64,000 bases of DNA from an uncultured Pelagibacteraceae bacterium. Lineage in GTDB: Bacteria; Pseudomonadota; Alphaproteobacteria; Pelagibacterales; Pelagibacteraceae. The number at the start of each line of letters is the position of its first letter. The stretch's first letter is position 1. Made by a program: the position numbers and the translations under genes. The stretch is taken from contig CACEEW010000001.1 in assembly GCA_902558705.1 (NCBI GenBank), forward strand, positions 105,892 to 169,891, given 5' to 3'. This document shows positions 1-8,448 of this stretch, piece after piece. Below the pieces are notes generated by a model. The model was not told where the DNA came from and made no database searches. It was given only the letters and a program-made list of their open reading frames with translations.

Positions 1-883
1 GCAAATAGAGTCTTGATCCAGCAATACAACTTTGCCCACTAGCACCAAATATTCCTGCAGTAATTCCATTTAAAGCATTTTCTTGATCAGCATCATCAAA
101 TACTACGACAGGACTTTTTCCACCAAGTTCTAAGCTTACTTGTGATAAATTTTCAGCAGAATTTTTTACAATATGTTTAGCTGTTTCAGGGCCACCTGTG
201 AATGCAATTCTTTCCACAAGATTATGTGTAGTTAGTGCTTTACCACATGGCTCTCCTAATCCTGTAATTATATTAATTACTCCTTTGGGTATTCCAGTTT
301 TTTCTATTAATTTTGCAAATTCTAAAAGGGTTACTGGTGCAAGTTCCGATGCTTTTATTACCACTGTATTACCCATAGCAAGTGCAGGAGCAAGCTTTAC
401 AGCAGTCAATAGCATTTGAGAATTCCAAGGAATAATTGCTGCTACAACACCAATCGGTATTCTTGTTGTAGTAACTTGCATGTCAGGTTTATCAATTGGA
501 ACTAAAGTCCCCTCAACTTTGTCAGCCAGTCCAGCAAAATAATCATAATATTCTGCAATATAATTAGCCTGAGTTTTTGTTTCTCTATAAATTTTTCCAG
601 TATCTATAGTTTCTATTTTACCTAGATGCTCTGCATTTTCTCTTAGTTGATCTGCAATTAATCTTAAGTATTTTGCTCTATCTCTTGGGTGAAGTATTGA
701 CCAACTATTTTCAAAAGCATTTTGTGCTGATTGAACAGCTATATCTACATCTTTTTCATTAGCTTCAGGAACTGTTGCCCATACCTCATTATTTTCAGGA
801 TTCAGAGTTTGTATTTTTTTTCCTGATGAGGAATCTACCCACTCACCATTTATATACATTTTGAAATTCTGAATTTTTGGCAT
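1..883 (-). CDS. Aldehyde dehydrogenase, N-terminal part (cut by window edge)
   Basis: NAD(P)-dependent oxidation of an aldehyde to a carboxylic acid. The ORF is absent from the track because it runs off the left edge; about 294 N-terminal residues are visible, starting MPKIQNFKMYINGEWVDS. Family hallmarks are the IPWNSQ segment, the KASELAP cofactor loop, the AFTGG turn, the LELGGKSP motif with the general-base Glu, and GQSC with the catalytic Cys close to the edge. It starts directly after the stop of the alpha/beta hydrolase gene, so it is the last visible gene of a four-gene minus-strand operon with a flavin monooxygenase and a DUF1185 protein. It probably oxidises an aldehyde made by the upstream enzymes. 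The substrate cannot be read from sequence; the closest resemblance is to the betaine-aldehyde / hydroxymuconic-semialdehyde branch. Confidence 0.9.
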   Translation of the reverse strand, partial: MPKIQNFKMYINGEWVDSSSGKKIQTLNPENNEVWATVPEANEKDVDIAVQSAQNAFENSWSILHPRDRAKYLRLIADQLRENAEHLGKIETIDTGKIYRETKTQANYIAEYYDYFAGLADKVEGTLVPIDKPDMQVTTTRIPIGVVAAIIPWNSQMLLTAVKLAPALAMGNTVVIKASELAPVTLLEFAKLIEKTGIPKGVINIITGLGEPCGKALTTHNLVERIAFTGGPETAKHIVKNSAENLSQVSLELGGKSPVVVFDDADQENALNGITAGIFGASGQSCIAGSRLYL

Positions 884-1666
884 TTAATTATTTATAAAAT
901 TCTTGATATTTATATTAACATCATCTGCGCACTCTATACTACAAAGATGTTTTCCATTTTTAATTTCAATAAAATTTGAATTAATTAGGTCTTTAGCTAA
1001 TTCTTGAGACATTTTTGGAGTAGATCCAGTGTCATTAGATCCAGTCATTACCAAAGTCTTTGAAGTAATATTTTTGATTACTAATGAATTATCGTTGTGA
1101 TTAGCAAATAATTCGTAAGCTTTAAGAAAGTTTTTATGATCCTCGGGTTCTTTAGTTAGTATTTTCATAAACAAATCGTAAGTCGAAGGATTGTTTTCTA
1201 GATACTTGTCACTAAACCATCTTTTTAGCGCTTGTTTTGATATTGGTTTATTTAGTTTAGCTTGGTTATATCTATCTAAAACTAGTGCTTTTTCAGCCTC
1301 AGATCTTTTATAAGTTGTCCCGATTAATATAAGTTTATTAATTTTATCTTGGTAATTTGAGGCAAAGTCTAAGGCTATTAAAGATCCAAGAGAGAACCCA
1401 ACAAGATTAATCTTATCTACTTGAAGATTATTTAGAATTTCATCAAGTTGTTTTGAAAAATCATTAAGAGTTAACTTTTCTTTTTTGCAAGGTGTTTTTC
1501 CATGACCTAACAGATCATATGTAATTATAGAGAATTCGTTTAATTTACTAATTTGTGATTGCCACATTTGATGATCAAGGCCAACCCCATGAATAAAAAC
1601 CAAAGGAGTAGTATTTCTTTTTAAAAAAAAATAGTGATTGTGATTTGAGTCAAAATTATCAGACAT
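884..1666 (-). CDS. Alpha/beta hydrolase, enol-lactonase/ester hydrolase type
   Basis: Predicted cytoplasmic serine hydrolase of 260 residues. The oxyanion segment FIHGVGLDHQMW, the nucleophile elbow GFSLGS, the acid in GSNDTGS and the catalytic His in NGKHLCS are all in place, with a cap region between strands 6 and 7. The overall look is that of 3-oxoadipate enol-lactonase and related C-C or ester hydrolases. The ORF track starts at a TTG (1669); I prefer the ATG three bases later (1666), 4 nt after the DUF1185 stop. It abuts the aldehyde dehydrogenase start with no gap. In the operon it would hydrolyse an ester, lactone or ring-opened product of the luciferase-like monooxygenase. There is no signal peptide. 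The family call is solid; the substrate is unknown. Confidence 0.88.
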   Translation of the reverse strand: MSDNFDSNHNHYFFLKRNTTPLVFIHGVGLDHQMWQSQISKLNEFSIITYDLLGHGKTPCKKEKLTLNDFSKQLDEILNNLQVDKINLVGFSLGSLIALDFASNYQDKINKLILIGTTYKRSEAEKALVLDRYNQAKLNKPISKQALKRWFSDKYLENNPSTYDLFMKILTKEPEDHKNFLKAYELFANHNDNSLVIKNITSKTLVMTGSNDTGSTPKMSQELAKDLINSNFIEIKNGKHLCSIECADDVNINIKNFINN

Positions 1667-1670
1667 CAAA

Positions 1671-2258
1671 TTATTTTGGATCTAAACCCATTTCTTTCAT
1701 ATCTTGATAGCGATCTCCAGTTCTAGCGTGCGCTCTACTACTTGAAGCACCTCCAATTGCAATTACTATTTCATCATCAAATGGTGCGTCATGAATAGTA
1801 AACTCATGAGTTAGATAATAAGGTCTTAAACCTGAGTCAGTTTTATGCATCATTGGTATAGACATTTTTGAGCCTGCAGGTCCTCTAGTATTTGTAAAAC
1901 TTAAATAAGATGATCCTCCAACAGCATCTCTGAATTTATTTCCAAATCTTAAGGTATGAATGAATGCTGATGCATGTTCAATTTCACCGTTTAAGCCAAC
2001 AGTTCCTGCTTTACCATAAGCCAAAATTTTTTCTGATGATCCAATTTCTTTTATTAATTCTGGAACTAAAATATCACCGAGTTTTGGAGCTAAATCTAAA
2101 ATGACCGGTTTTAAATCTTCCACAAAACCTTTTCCAGCCCAAGGATTTTTTAACACAGCGGCTACTGATACTAATAAGACTGGTTCTTTAGCTTTCTTTC
2201 CACCCTCAATGAAAGTTTTATCAACAAACTTTGTAAACTTTCTAAGCTCTAGATCCAT
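1671..2258 (-). CDS. DUF1185 / 'amino acid synthesis' family protein
   Basis: A 195-residue protein recognised as the amino-acid-synthesis family (DUF1185), whose biochemical role is not established. Gly-rich segments GKAGTVGLNGEIEHASAF and IGGASSSRAHARTGDR, and the segment GGSSYLSFTNTRGPAGS, are the recognisable conserved parts. No membrane segment or signal peptide is visible. Its start codon shares one base with the stop of the LLM monooxygenase gene (TAATG), which suggests translational coupling, and it ends 4 nt before the hydrolase gene. The coupling suggests it works with the flavin monooxygenase, either as an isomerase/hydrolase on its product or as a partner subunit; that is inference from position only. 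Confidence 0.8.
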   Translation of the reverse strand: MDLELRKFTKFVDKTFIEGGKKAKEPVLLVSVAAVLKNPWAGKGFVEDLKPVILDLAPKLGDILVPELIKEIGSSEKILAYGKAGTVGLNGEIEHASAFIHTLRFGNKFRDAVGGSSYLSFTNTRGPAGSKMSIPMMHKTDSGLRPYYLTHEFTIHDAPFDDEIVIAIGGASSSRAHARTGDRYQDMKEMGLDPK

Positions 2259-3424
2259 TAACTTGCTTTTTCTACATTAGAAGAGTCTAAATTAATTTTT
2301 GGAATTACCTCGTCATTAAATAATTTGATGCTTCTCATACAAGCTTTATGATCTATACCGGGGAAGTTAGACCAAACTTGTAGATTTTGTAAATTTAATT
2401 CAGATTTTAATTCATTAATCTTATTAACAACATACTCAGGAGTACCAAATAATAAATTTCTTTTATGAAGAAAATCATAGTTTAGTAAATCTAATTTATG
2501 TTTTGTCACAGGAAGTTCTTCGCCAGGATCCATGTGATTTCCTAAGCCTCTCCAATGACAAACCCATTTCATATAATTAATGATATGTTTACCAGCCATT
2601 TTTTCTGCTTCTTCCATAGTTTCAGCAACAAACATATCTCTTACTAAAGATATACCTTCTCCTAATTGAACATCTCTATTTTCAGCCTTTGATTTTGCAT
2701 CTCTATAAATTTCAAATCTTTTCTTTAAAGCCTTAACAGTTGGTATCCACATAATTGTATTTAAACCATTCTGTGCTGCCCACTCAATTGATCTAGCGCC
2801 ATCAACAACTTGCCAAATAGGAGGATGTGGTGATTGTTTTGGTTTTGGAACGATACTTATTTTTTTTATTTCATTTGTTTTTGTATCTAAAAACTTTTCA
2901 CTTGGCGGGCTCATATCATGTTGCCAAATAAAGTTTGGTGAGGGATAAGTATAGAATTCACCTTTGTGACTAAAAAACTCTTCTGTCCAAGCTTTTTTCA
3001 TAATCGTTAAAGATTCTTCAAATAGTCTGAAATTTTTAGCTTGGTCTTTAAGATCAGCCTCTTTATTCATATTTATTGCCTCTCTTCCATAAATCCCTCG
3101 GCCAATACCTACATCAACTCTGCCACCTGATAATTGATCTAGTAAAGCTATGTCTTCTGCTAATCTTATTGGATTATGAAATGTAATGACATTGCAGGCT
3201 TGTCCAATTCTGATTTGTTTAGTTCTTGCTGCTGCATCAACACCCATCATTAGAGGATTTGTACAAGACTCCATTCCTTCATGATTAAAATGATGCTCAG
3301 TATACCAAATTGAATCCCAATTATTTTCATCACAAAAGGTTGTGATCTCTTTAGTTTCATTAAGTAGTTGATTATATGGCTTGTGATTCCAATTCGTGGT
3401 GTTGCAAAAATATCCAAATTTCAT
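2258..3424 (-). CDS. LLM-class flavin-dependent oxidoreductase (bacterial luciferase-like monooxygenase)
   Basis: A 388-residue member of the luciferase-like TIM-barrel superfamily, which uses reduced FMN and O2 to oxygenate substrates. Family features include the N-terminal MKFGYFCNTTNW strand, DSIWYTEHHFNHEG, GQACNVITFHNPIRLAEDIALLDQLSGGR, DVGIGRGIYGRE, and a C-terminal FGTPEYVVNKINEL segment. First gene of the minus-strand operon, with an unusually good Shine-Dalgarno sequence (AAGGAGG, 5 nt from the ATG). No flavin reductase is visible beside it, so reduced flavin must come from elsewhere. With the hydrolase and aldehyde dehydrogenase downstream, Baeyer-Villiger-like oxygenation, ring or ester opening and aldehyde oxidation is a reasonable but unproven route. 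Substrate unknown. Confidence 0.9.
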   Translation of the reverse strand: MKFGYFCNTTNWNHKPYNQLLNETKEITTFCDENNWDSIWYTEHHFNHEGMESCTNPLMMGVDAAARTKQIRIGQACNVITFHNPIRLAEDIALLDQLSGGRVDVGIGRGIYGREAINMNKEADLKDQAKNFRLFEESLTIMKKAWTEEFFSHKGEFYTYPSPNFIWQHDMSPPSEKFLDTKTNEIKKISIVPKPKQSPHPPIWQVVDGARSIEWAAQNGLNTIMWIPTVKALKKRFEIYRDAKSKAENRDVQLGEGISLVRDMFVAETMEEAEKMAGKHIINYMKWVCHWRGLGNHMDPGEELPVTKHKLDLLNYDFLHKRNLLFGTPEYVVNKINELKSELNLQNLQVWSNFPGIDHKACMRSIKLFNDEVIPKINLDSSNVEKAS

Positions 3425-3429
3425 ATGAA

Positions 3430-3436
3430 CCTCCTT
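3430..3436 (-). promoter_or_regulatory. Strong Shine-Dalgarno of the LLM operon
   Basis: AAGGAGG on the minus strand, 5 nt before the ATG at 3424. Most genes in the window have weak or no Shine-Dalgarno, so this supports the chosen start and suggests efficient translation of the first gene. The rest of the 239-bp gap upstream shows no clear promoter to me. Confidence 0.8.
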
Positions 3437-3607
3437 AAATAATTAAATCTAAGACGACTGATCCCACTTTCGTAAACCTTTTGTTACATTTTAAACCCAG
3501 TAAAACGACGAGTTATGTATCTATATTTTATTATTCTTAAAAGACTCTACCACAGATTCTGAAAATTGATCTATTTAACGATTGGATATTTAATCGAATA
3601 ATTAAGT

Positions 3608-3633
3608 AAAAAACCTAAACAGATTGGGTTTTT
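3608..3633 (-). terminator. Weak intrinsic terminator after the TPR gene
   Basis: On the minus strand AAAAACC and GGTTTTT can pair around an 11-nt loop, ending in a T tract, about 30 nt after the stop of the TPR gene. The stem is short and A/T-rich apart from two G-C pairs. A TAAAGGCCTTTA palindrome (3633-3644) sits next to it. Confidence 0.4.
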
Positions 3634-3663
3634 AAAGGCCTTTATCAAACCATACAATCCTTT

Positions 3664-5154
3664 TTACAAATTTGGTATCATATCAAATGCTAGTACTATT
3701 CGGTTTTCCTCTGATTTAAATGGAATTGTGTAGTGAAGTAAGGAAGATGGAAATAGACACAAGCTTCCAGTTACCACATCTATACTTTTTTTATTTTCAT
3801 TTTTATTTTCATTTTCATCAATACATACAACAAGATTACCACTTTCTAACTCTGATTTTTGAGGTACGTTTATGTAGATACTGCCACTAAGCCAACCTAA
3901 ATCATGCATATGAGCAGATAATTTACCACCCTTTTTCATACTGATTAGCCAACCATTCAGATTGTAGTTAGTTGGCCAATTTTTTATAAAACCTTCTTTA
4001 CTATCTTTAAAGTACAATCGATATTTTTCTATTTCTATTTTAATAATTTTTTGAATTTCATTTGTATCAAAGTCTCTATTTGCAAATAAATTACCAGCAG
4101 TTTGATAGCCATTTGTTATAAGTTTTTGTACTCTGCTAGAAATTGAATCATCTTTTAAAATATTATTTACACATTTCACAATCACATTTTTAAAGTCATA
4201 TTTTTCATTTAAATTTTTCTGTAAAACATAATCAAGTGGATTATTACAAAAAGGATTTTCTTTTTTAACCCCATACTTAACTTCAGAACGAGAACAAATT
4301 GAACCAATGACCGCATTCATCTTGCCTTCATTAATTATAGAGTCTAATTCTTCAAATAAAATAGATTGATTATTCATTTTATATAAATTTGTTAACAAAC
4401 TATTTGATGCTCTTATATCACCAGGCTTGATTTGAATTGCTTTTTTTAAATAATTTTCTGCTAGATGATACTCTCCACTTTCGTGTAATAGTTGTCCAAG
4501 ATTATAATATGCGTCACCATAGTTAGGATTAATCTCAATTGCTTTTTTATAACAATTTTTTGCTTTCTGATATTCTCCAAGTTCTTGAAATATAATGCCC
4601 AAACTATTATGTGTCTCTTGCTCGTTAGGATTAATCTCAATTACTTTTTTATAACAAATTTTTGCTTTTTGAAGTTCTCCTGAATCTTTATATATTACTC
4701 CAAGATTATAATGTGCCTTTGCATTATTAGAATTGATTTTAATTGCTTTTTCATAACAATCTTTTGCTTTCTGATTTTCTCCTAAATCTTTAAATATTAT
4801 GCCAAGATTAGTTTGGATAATTGTATTATTGGGTTGAATATTATCTGCTTTTTCATAACAACTTTTTGCTTTTTGATATTCTTTTAATTCTTTAAATATT
4901 ATCCCAAGATTATAATAAGCATCAGCAGAATTAGGATCAATTTCAACTGCTTTTTCATAATATTCTTTTGCTTTTTGATAATCTTTTAAATTTATAAAAA
5001 TAACTGCAATATTTTTAAGAGCCTGTGAATGATTGGGATCAATTTTTAAAACTTGATTGTAAAGCTCTTTAGCAACGTCAGTTTTACCTTCCTGATGATT
5101 TTTAACAGCAATGTTAAAGGTTTCTTGTATTGTTAAACTTTTATTTATACTCAT
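3664..5154 (-). CDS. TPR protein with C-terminal 2OG-Fe(II) oxygenase-like domain
   Basis: A 496-residue two-part protein. Residues about 9-245 hold roughly seven tetratricopeptide repeats of 34 residues (for example YYNLGIIFKELKEYQKAKSC), a protein-interaction superhelix. The C-terminal part (about 270-496) resembles the putative 2OG-Fe(II) oxygenase family: GGKLSAHMHDLGWLSGSIYI gives candidate iron ligands, and SSLLHYTIPF followed by ENRIVLAFDM gives a second His and the 2OG-binding end. The likely role is hydroxylation of a peptide or small molecule recruited by the TPR part; the real target is unknown. There is no signal peptide. It stands alone, divergent from eutA, with its own hairpin downstream. 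The plus-strand ORF at 4492-4683 is a shadow of the repeats. Confidence 0.8.
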   Translation of the reverse strand: MSINKSLTIQETFNIAVKNHQEGKTDVAKELYNQVLKIDPNHSQALKNIAVIFINLKDYQKAKEYYEKAVEIDPNSADAYYNLGIIFKELKEYQKAKSCYEKADNIQPNNTIIQTNLGIIFKDLGENQKAKDCYEKAIKINSNNAKAHYNLGVIYKDSGELQKAKICYKKVIEINPNEQETHNSLGIIFQELGEYQKAKNCYKKAIEINPNYGDAYYNLGQLLHESGEYHLAENYLKKAIQIKPGDIRASNSLLTNLYKMNNQSILFEELDSIINEGKMNAVIGSICSRSEVKYGVKKENPFCNNPLDYVLQKNLNEKYDFKNVIVKCVNNILKDDSISSRVQKLITNGYQTAGNLFANRDFDTNEIQKIIKIEIEKYRLYFKDSKEGFIKNWPTNYNLNGWLISMKKGGKLSAHMHDLGWLSGSIYINVPQKSELESGNLVVCIDENENKNENKKSIDVVTGSLCLFPSSLLHYTIPFKSEENRIVLAFDMIPNL

Positions 5155-5221
5155 ATAATTACTTAAATATCATATAATCTTCAAGTTAACAAAATCTACA
5201 CTCTCTATTTAAGTTGAAGGA

Positions 5222-5250
5222 TTGTTATGCCCTAGATTAAAGACTGTAAT
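5222..5250 (+). promoter_or_regulatory. Candidate promoter of eutA
   Basis: TTGTTA, a 17-nt spacer and TGTAAT lie about 44 nt before the eutA ATG in the 139-bp divergent gap. The matches are 4/6 and 5/6 to sigma70 consensus. The gap is A/T-rich, so chance matches are possible. Confidence 0.4.
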
Positions 5251-5293
5251 TTAACTAGACTATTTAATCAATATATATTTAATCTGTAATTAA

Positions 5294-6037
5294 ATGAAAC
5301 TAACTAAAATAGCACCAAAATTTATTGAAAAACATAACCCAAGAATAGGATTAATTACTTTAGCAAGTGACTTTAGGATTGAAAAAGATTTTAACAATTT
5401 AATATATGGTAAAGACATAGATTTATTTTGTAACAGAATTCAAAGTTACAATCCATTAACAAATGAAACATTAAAAAAAATGGCGGATGATATTCCTAAA
5501 GTTGTTAAGAACATCTTACCTGATCAAAAAATTGATTGTATAGCTTATGGATGTACCTCAGGAACAATTGCTGCAGGATATGCATCTATTTATGAAAAAG
5601 TTAATTCAACAAAACCAAATACAAAAGTTACAACACCAATTACATCTGCAATTAATGCATTAAAAGCACTAAAGATAAATAAATTATCTATATTCACACC
5701 TTATACAGATGAAATAAATCAGTCAGTAATTAATTATTTTAAAAAAGAAAATATAGAAATTTCTGGACTAACTTATTTTGATATAGCCTCAGATTTAGAT
5801 ATAGGAAAAGTTGATCCAGATCATTTATTTGATGTTTTAAGTAAAATAGAATTATTAAATAGTGATGCATTGTTTGTTTCTTGTACTGCGCTACCTGTAT
5901 TATCAATTATTAAAGATCTGGAAAACAAAATGAATAAAATTGTTTTATCAAGTAATCAAACTTTGATTTGGGATACACTCAAACAAATTGATTTTAAAAG
6001 TAAAGTTGAAGGTTATGGTGAATTATTTAATAATTAG
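5294..6037 (+). CDS. eutA: Asp/Glu racemase-family protein, ectoine utilisation EutA type
   Basis: A 247-residue member of the aspartate/glutamate racemase and maleate isomerase superfamily. The two active-site Cys lie where expected, in AYGCTSGT and FVSCTALP, each near the start of a domain half. The resemblance is to EutA proteins of ectoine/hydroxyectoine clusters; maleate isomerase and arylmalonate decarboxylase are the alternatives. It sits 3 nt before the ectoine-hydrolase-like gene, which is the main reason for the EutA call; EutA is thought to help convert 5-hydroxyectoine. No clear Shine-Dalgarno; a promoter candidate lies just upstream. EutB and EutC homologues do not accompany it here. 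Confidence 0.72.
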   Translation: MKLTKIAPKFIEKHNPRIGLITLASDFRIEKDFNNLIYGKDIDLFCNRIQSYNPLTNETLKKMADDIPKVVKNILPDQKIDCIAYGCTSGTIAAGYASIYEKVNSTKPNTKVTTPITSAINALKALKINKLSIFTPYTDEINQSVINYFKKENIEISGLTYFDIASDLDIGKVDPDHLFDVLSKIELLNSDALFVSCTALPVLSIIKDLENKMNKIVLSSNQTLIWDTLKQIDFKSKVEGYGELFNN

Positions 6038-6040
6038 ACT

Positions 6041-7210
6041 ATGAATTTTACTAGTGAAGAATACAAATCAAGATTAAAAAAAGTCCAAGCTTCAATGCAG
6101 AAACAAGGTATTGAACTTTTAATTTCACAAGATCCATCTAATATGAATTATTTAACAGGCTATGACGCTTGGTCATTTTATTATGCACAATGTGTAATAG
6201 TACATGTAAATGCCAATGAACCAATTTGTTTTGTTAGAAATCAAGATGCAGGAGGTGCATATATAAAAACCTATCTAAAAGATGAAAATATAATTAAGTA
6301 TCATGAAAAATATATTCATACATGGCCGTTACACCCTTACGATGCTTTAGTAGATCTTATTAAAGAAAGAAAGTGGGAAAAACTCTCAGTAGGACTAGAA
6401 ATGGATAGTCATTATTTCACCGCTTATTGTTATGAGAAAATTAAACAAGGGTTACCAAATGCAAAAATTTTGGATTGTGAACGGTTAGTTAATTGGGTTA
6501 GATTTGTAAAATCTGATACAGAAATAAAATTTATGAAAGCTGCATCTCAAATTTCTCAACTAGGAATGAAAAAGGCTTTTGAAGTTATCAGTCCAGGAGT
6601 AAGACAATGTGATGCAGTTTCAGAAATTTACACTACATTAATAAAAGGTACTCCTGATTTTGGAGGAGATTATTCATCAATAGTTCCAATGATACCAACT
6701 GGAAAAGGTACATCTGCATCACATTTAACGTGGTCAGAAGATAAATTTGTTGAGGGAGAAGCTACAATTATTGAATTATCAGGTGTTAATAAAAAATATC
6801 ACTGTCCTATGGCTCGTACAGTTCTACTAGGAAAACCAGACCAAAAAAAAATTGATACTATGAAGAAGACTAATGAAGCGCTTCAAGCAGGAATAGATCT
6901 AATTAAAGCAGGAAATACTGCTGATGATGTTGCGCAAGCTTTTTGGAAAGTGTTAGACAAATATGGAATAGAAAAAACTTCCAGAACTGGATATTCCATT
7001 GGTATAGGATATCCACCTGATTGGGGCGAGCATACTTTAAATATTTCTAAAGGTGATATGACAGTTTTACAACCTAATGTTACTTTTCATATGATTGCAG
7101 TTATGCAATTTGGAAATTGGGGAGTTGAAGCATCAGAAGCAATTAGAGTTACAGATAAGGGTTATGAATTATTTTGTAACTTTTCTAAAGAACTACATGT
7201 TAAAAGCTAG
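6041..7210 (+). CDS. doeA: Ectoine hydrolase, M24/creatinase-like (EutD/DoeA type)
   Basis: A 389-residue pita-bread (M24) enzyme predicted to open the ectoine ring to N-acetyl-diaminobutyrate. The N-terminal creatinase domain (DPSNMNYLTGYDAWSFY) is followed by the catalytic domain. Where true M24 peptidases carry metal-binding Asp residues this protein has ELSGVNKKYHCPMARTVLLG, the creatinase-like, metal-free pattern of ectoine hydrolases, and SIGIGYPPDWGEHTLNISKG is a further hallmark. It is 3 nt from eutA and 56 nt before the transporter ATPase gene. The next pathway enzyme, the DoeB/EutE deacetylase, is not in the window. A generic Xaa-Pro dipeptidase or another creatinase-like amidohydrolase is the alternative. 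Confidence 0.78.
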   Translation: MNFTSEEYKSRLKKVQASMQKQGIELLISQDPSNMNYLTGYDAWSFYYAQCVIVHVNANEPICFVRNQDAGGAYIKTYLKDENIIKYHEKYIHTWPLHPYDALVDLIKERKWEKLSVGLEMDSHYFTAYCYEKIKQGLPNAKILDCERLVNWVRFVKSDTEIKFMKAASQISQLGMKKAFEVISPGVRQCDAVSEIYTTLIKGTPDFGGDYSSIVPMIPTGKGTSASHLTWSEDKFVEGEATIIELSGVNKKYHCPMARTVLLGKPDQKKIDTMKKTNEALQAGIDLIKAGNTADDVAQAFWKVLDKYGIEKTSRTGYSIGIGYPPDWGEHTLNISKGDMTVLQPNVTFHMIAVMQFGNWGVEASEAIRVTDKGYELFCNFSKELHVKS

Positions 7211-7266
7211 TTATTAGGGGTTGATATTTACACTTACAAATGTTTTAAATTCGTAATTTTATTTCA

Positions 7267-8346
7267 ATGAATAAAGAATTTGTAAAATTTGATAAAGTAG
7301 ACAAAAGTTATGACGGTAAAATACTTGTCGTAAAAGATCTTCAATTAGATATTGAAGAAGGAGAGTTCGTTACTATGTTAGGACCCTCTGGTTCTGGTAA
7401 GACTACTTGTTTAATGATGTTAGCAGGATTTGAAACACCAACCCATGGTGAAATATATTTAGACGGAAAAGCTATATCAAGTATTCCACCTCATAAAAGA
7501 GGTATCGGAATGGTATTTCAAAATTATGCTTTGTTTCCACATATGACAGTTTATGAAAATTTAGCGTTTCCTTTAAGAGTTAGAAAAATTCCTAAGGATG
7601 AAGCAGATAAAAAAATTGATAAAGCACTATCAATGGTTTCACTACAAGGATTTGCTCAAAGAATGCCAGGTCAATTGTCTGGGGGACAGCAACAAAGAGT
7701 TGCAGTAGCGAGGTCACTAGTATTTGATCCACAATTAGTTTTAATGGATGAACCCTTGGGCGCTTTAGATAAAAATTTAAGAGAGAGTATGCAGTATGAA
7801 ATTAAACATATTCATGAAAGTATTGGGGTGACAGTTGTTTATGTAACTCATGATCAAAGTGAAGCGCTTACAATGTCAAATCGTATTGCAGTTTTCAATG
7901 ATGGTAAAGTTCAACAACTCTCAAGTCCTGATGAACTGTATGAAAAACCAGTTAATTCATTTGTTGCAGAATTTATTGGAGAAAATAATACTTTCGTTGG
8001 AGAAGTGTCAGATATTTCTGGTGGAAAATGTAAAGTGAAGCTAGCTAATGCAGAAATATTAGCAAATCCTATTTCTGTTAAAGGAAAAGGCGATAAAACA
8101 ACTGTATCTTTAAGACCTGAGAGAGCTTTAATTAATCCAAGTGACAAGATGGATAATATCCATAAAGGGAAAATTGAAGAAATTATTTATCATGGTGACC
8201 ATACTAGAGTAAGAATTAATTTATTAGGAAATTCTGAATTTATTCTCAAGGTACCAAATAGTTCATCTAATCTTGATATTAAATTAGGTAATGAAATCAA
8301 AATTGGTTGGAATAGTGAAGATGCTAGAGCATTAGACCCAAAATAA
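7267..8346 (+). CDS. ABC transporter ATP-binding protein, PotA type
   Basis: A 359-residue ATPase of the polyamine/opine/iron import class. Walker A GPSGSGKTT, Q-loop FQNYALF, signature LSGGQQQR, Walker B LVLMDEP and the switch His in YVTHDQ are all present. The C-terminal 110 residues form the TOBE regulatory domain (SLRPERALINP). It energises the permeases encoded at 9642 and 10900. It follows the ectoine genes in the same direction after 56 nt, so co-transcription is likely. Substrate class is set by the binding protein downstream, not by this gene. Confidence 0.92.
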   Translation: MNKEFVKFDKVDKSYDGKILVVKDLQLDIEEGEFVTMLGPSGSGKTTCLMMLAGFETPTHGEIYLDGKAISSIPPHKRGIGMVFQNYALFPHMTVYENLAFPLRVRKIPKDEADKKIDKALSMVSLQGFAQRMPGQLSGGQQQRVAVARSLVFDPQLVLMDEPLGALDKNLRESMQYEIKHIHESIGVTVVYVTHDQSEALTMSNRIAVFNDGKVQQLSSPDELYEKPVNSFVAEFIGENNTFVGEVSDISGGKCKVKLANAEILANPISVKGKGDKTTVSLRPERALINPSDKMDNIHKGKIEEIIYHGDHTRVRINLLGNSEFILKVPNSSSNLDIKLGNEIKIGWNSEDARALDPK

Positions 8347-8384
8347 ACACCAATTACATCTTGTATAACTTACAAAAAGGGCTG

Positions 8385-8413
8385 TTGACTCTCATTATCG
8401 ATCTTGTTGTAAT
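8385..8413 (+). promoter_or_regulatory. Candidate promoter before the binding-protein gene
   Basis: TTGACT, 17-nt spacer and TGTAAT in the 102-bp gap before the binding-protein gene: 5/6 matches in both boxes at ideal spacing. A CGTTTAAACG palindrome and GGAGG precede the ATG. With the terminator at 9608 this would make the binding-protein gene a separately transcribed unit. Confidence 0.55.
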
Positions 8414-8448
8414 CTATTTTTATAAAAAAACGTTTAAACGGAGGAAAA

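Noticed and set aside
198-419. 73-codon plus-strand ORF near the left edge
   Set aside because: It is antisense to the conserved part of the truncated aldehyde dehydrogenase and has no features of its own.
3425-3663. Riboswitch (glycine or SAM type) upstream of the LLM gene
   Set aside because: The gap is long enough, but I see no conserved aptamer core or tandem stems, only a Shine-Dalgarno and a weak hairpin at its far end.
4492-4683. Plus-strand ORF with repeated MCLLLVRINLNYFF-like segments
   Set aside because: It is the antisense reading of the TPR repeats on the minus strand; the repetition comes from the TPR units, not from a new gene.
4400-5130. Possible CRISPR or tandem DNA repeat array
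   Set aside because: The roughly 102-bp periodicity is that of 34-codon TPR units inside an intact ORF, and the copies differ in sequence; there are no short identical repeats with unique spacers.
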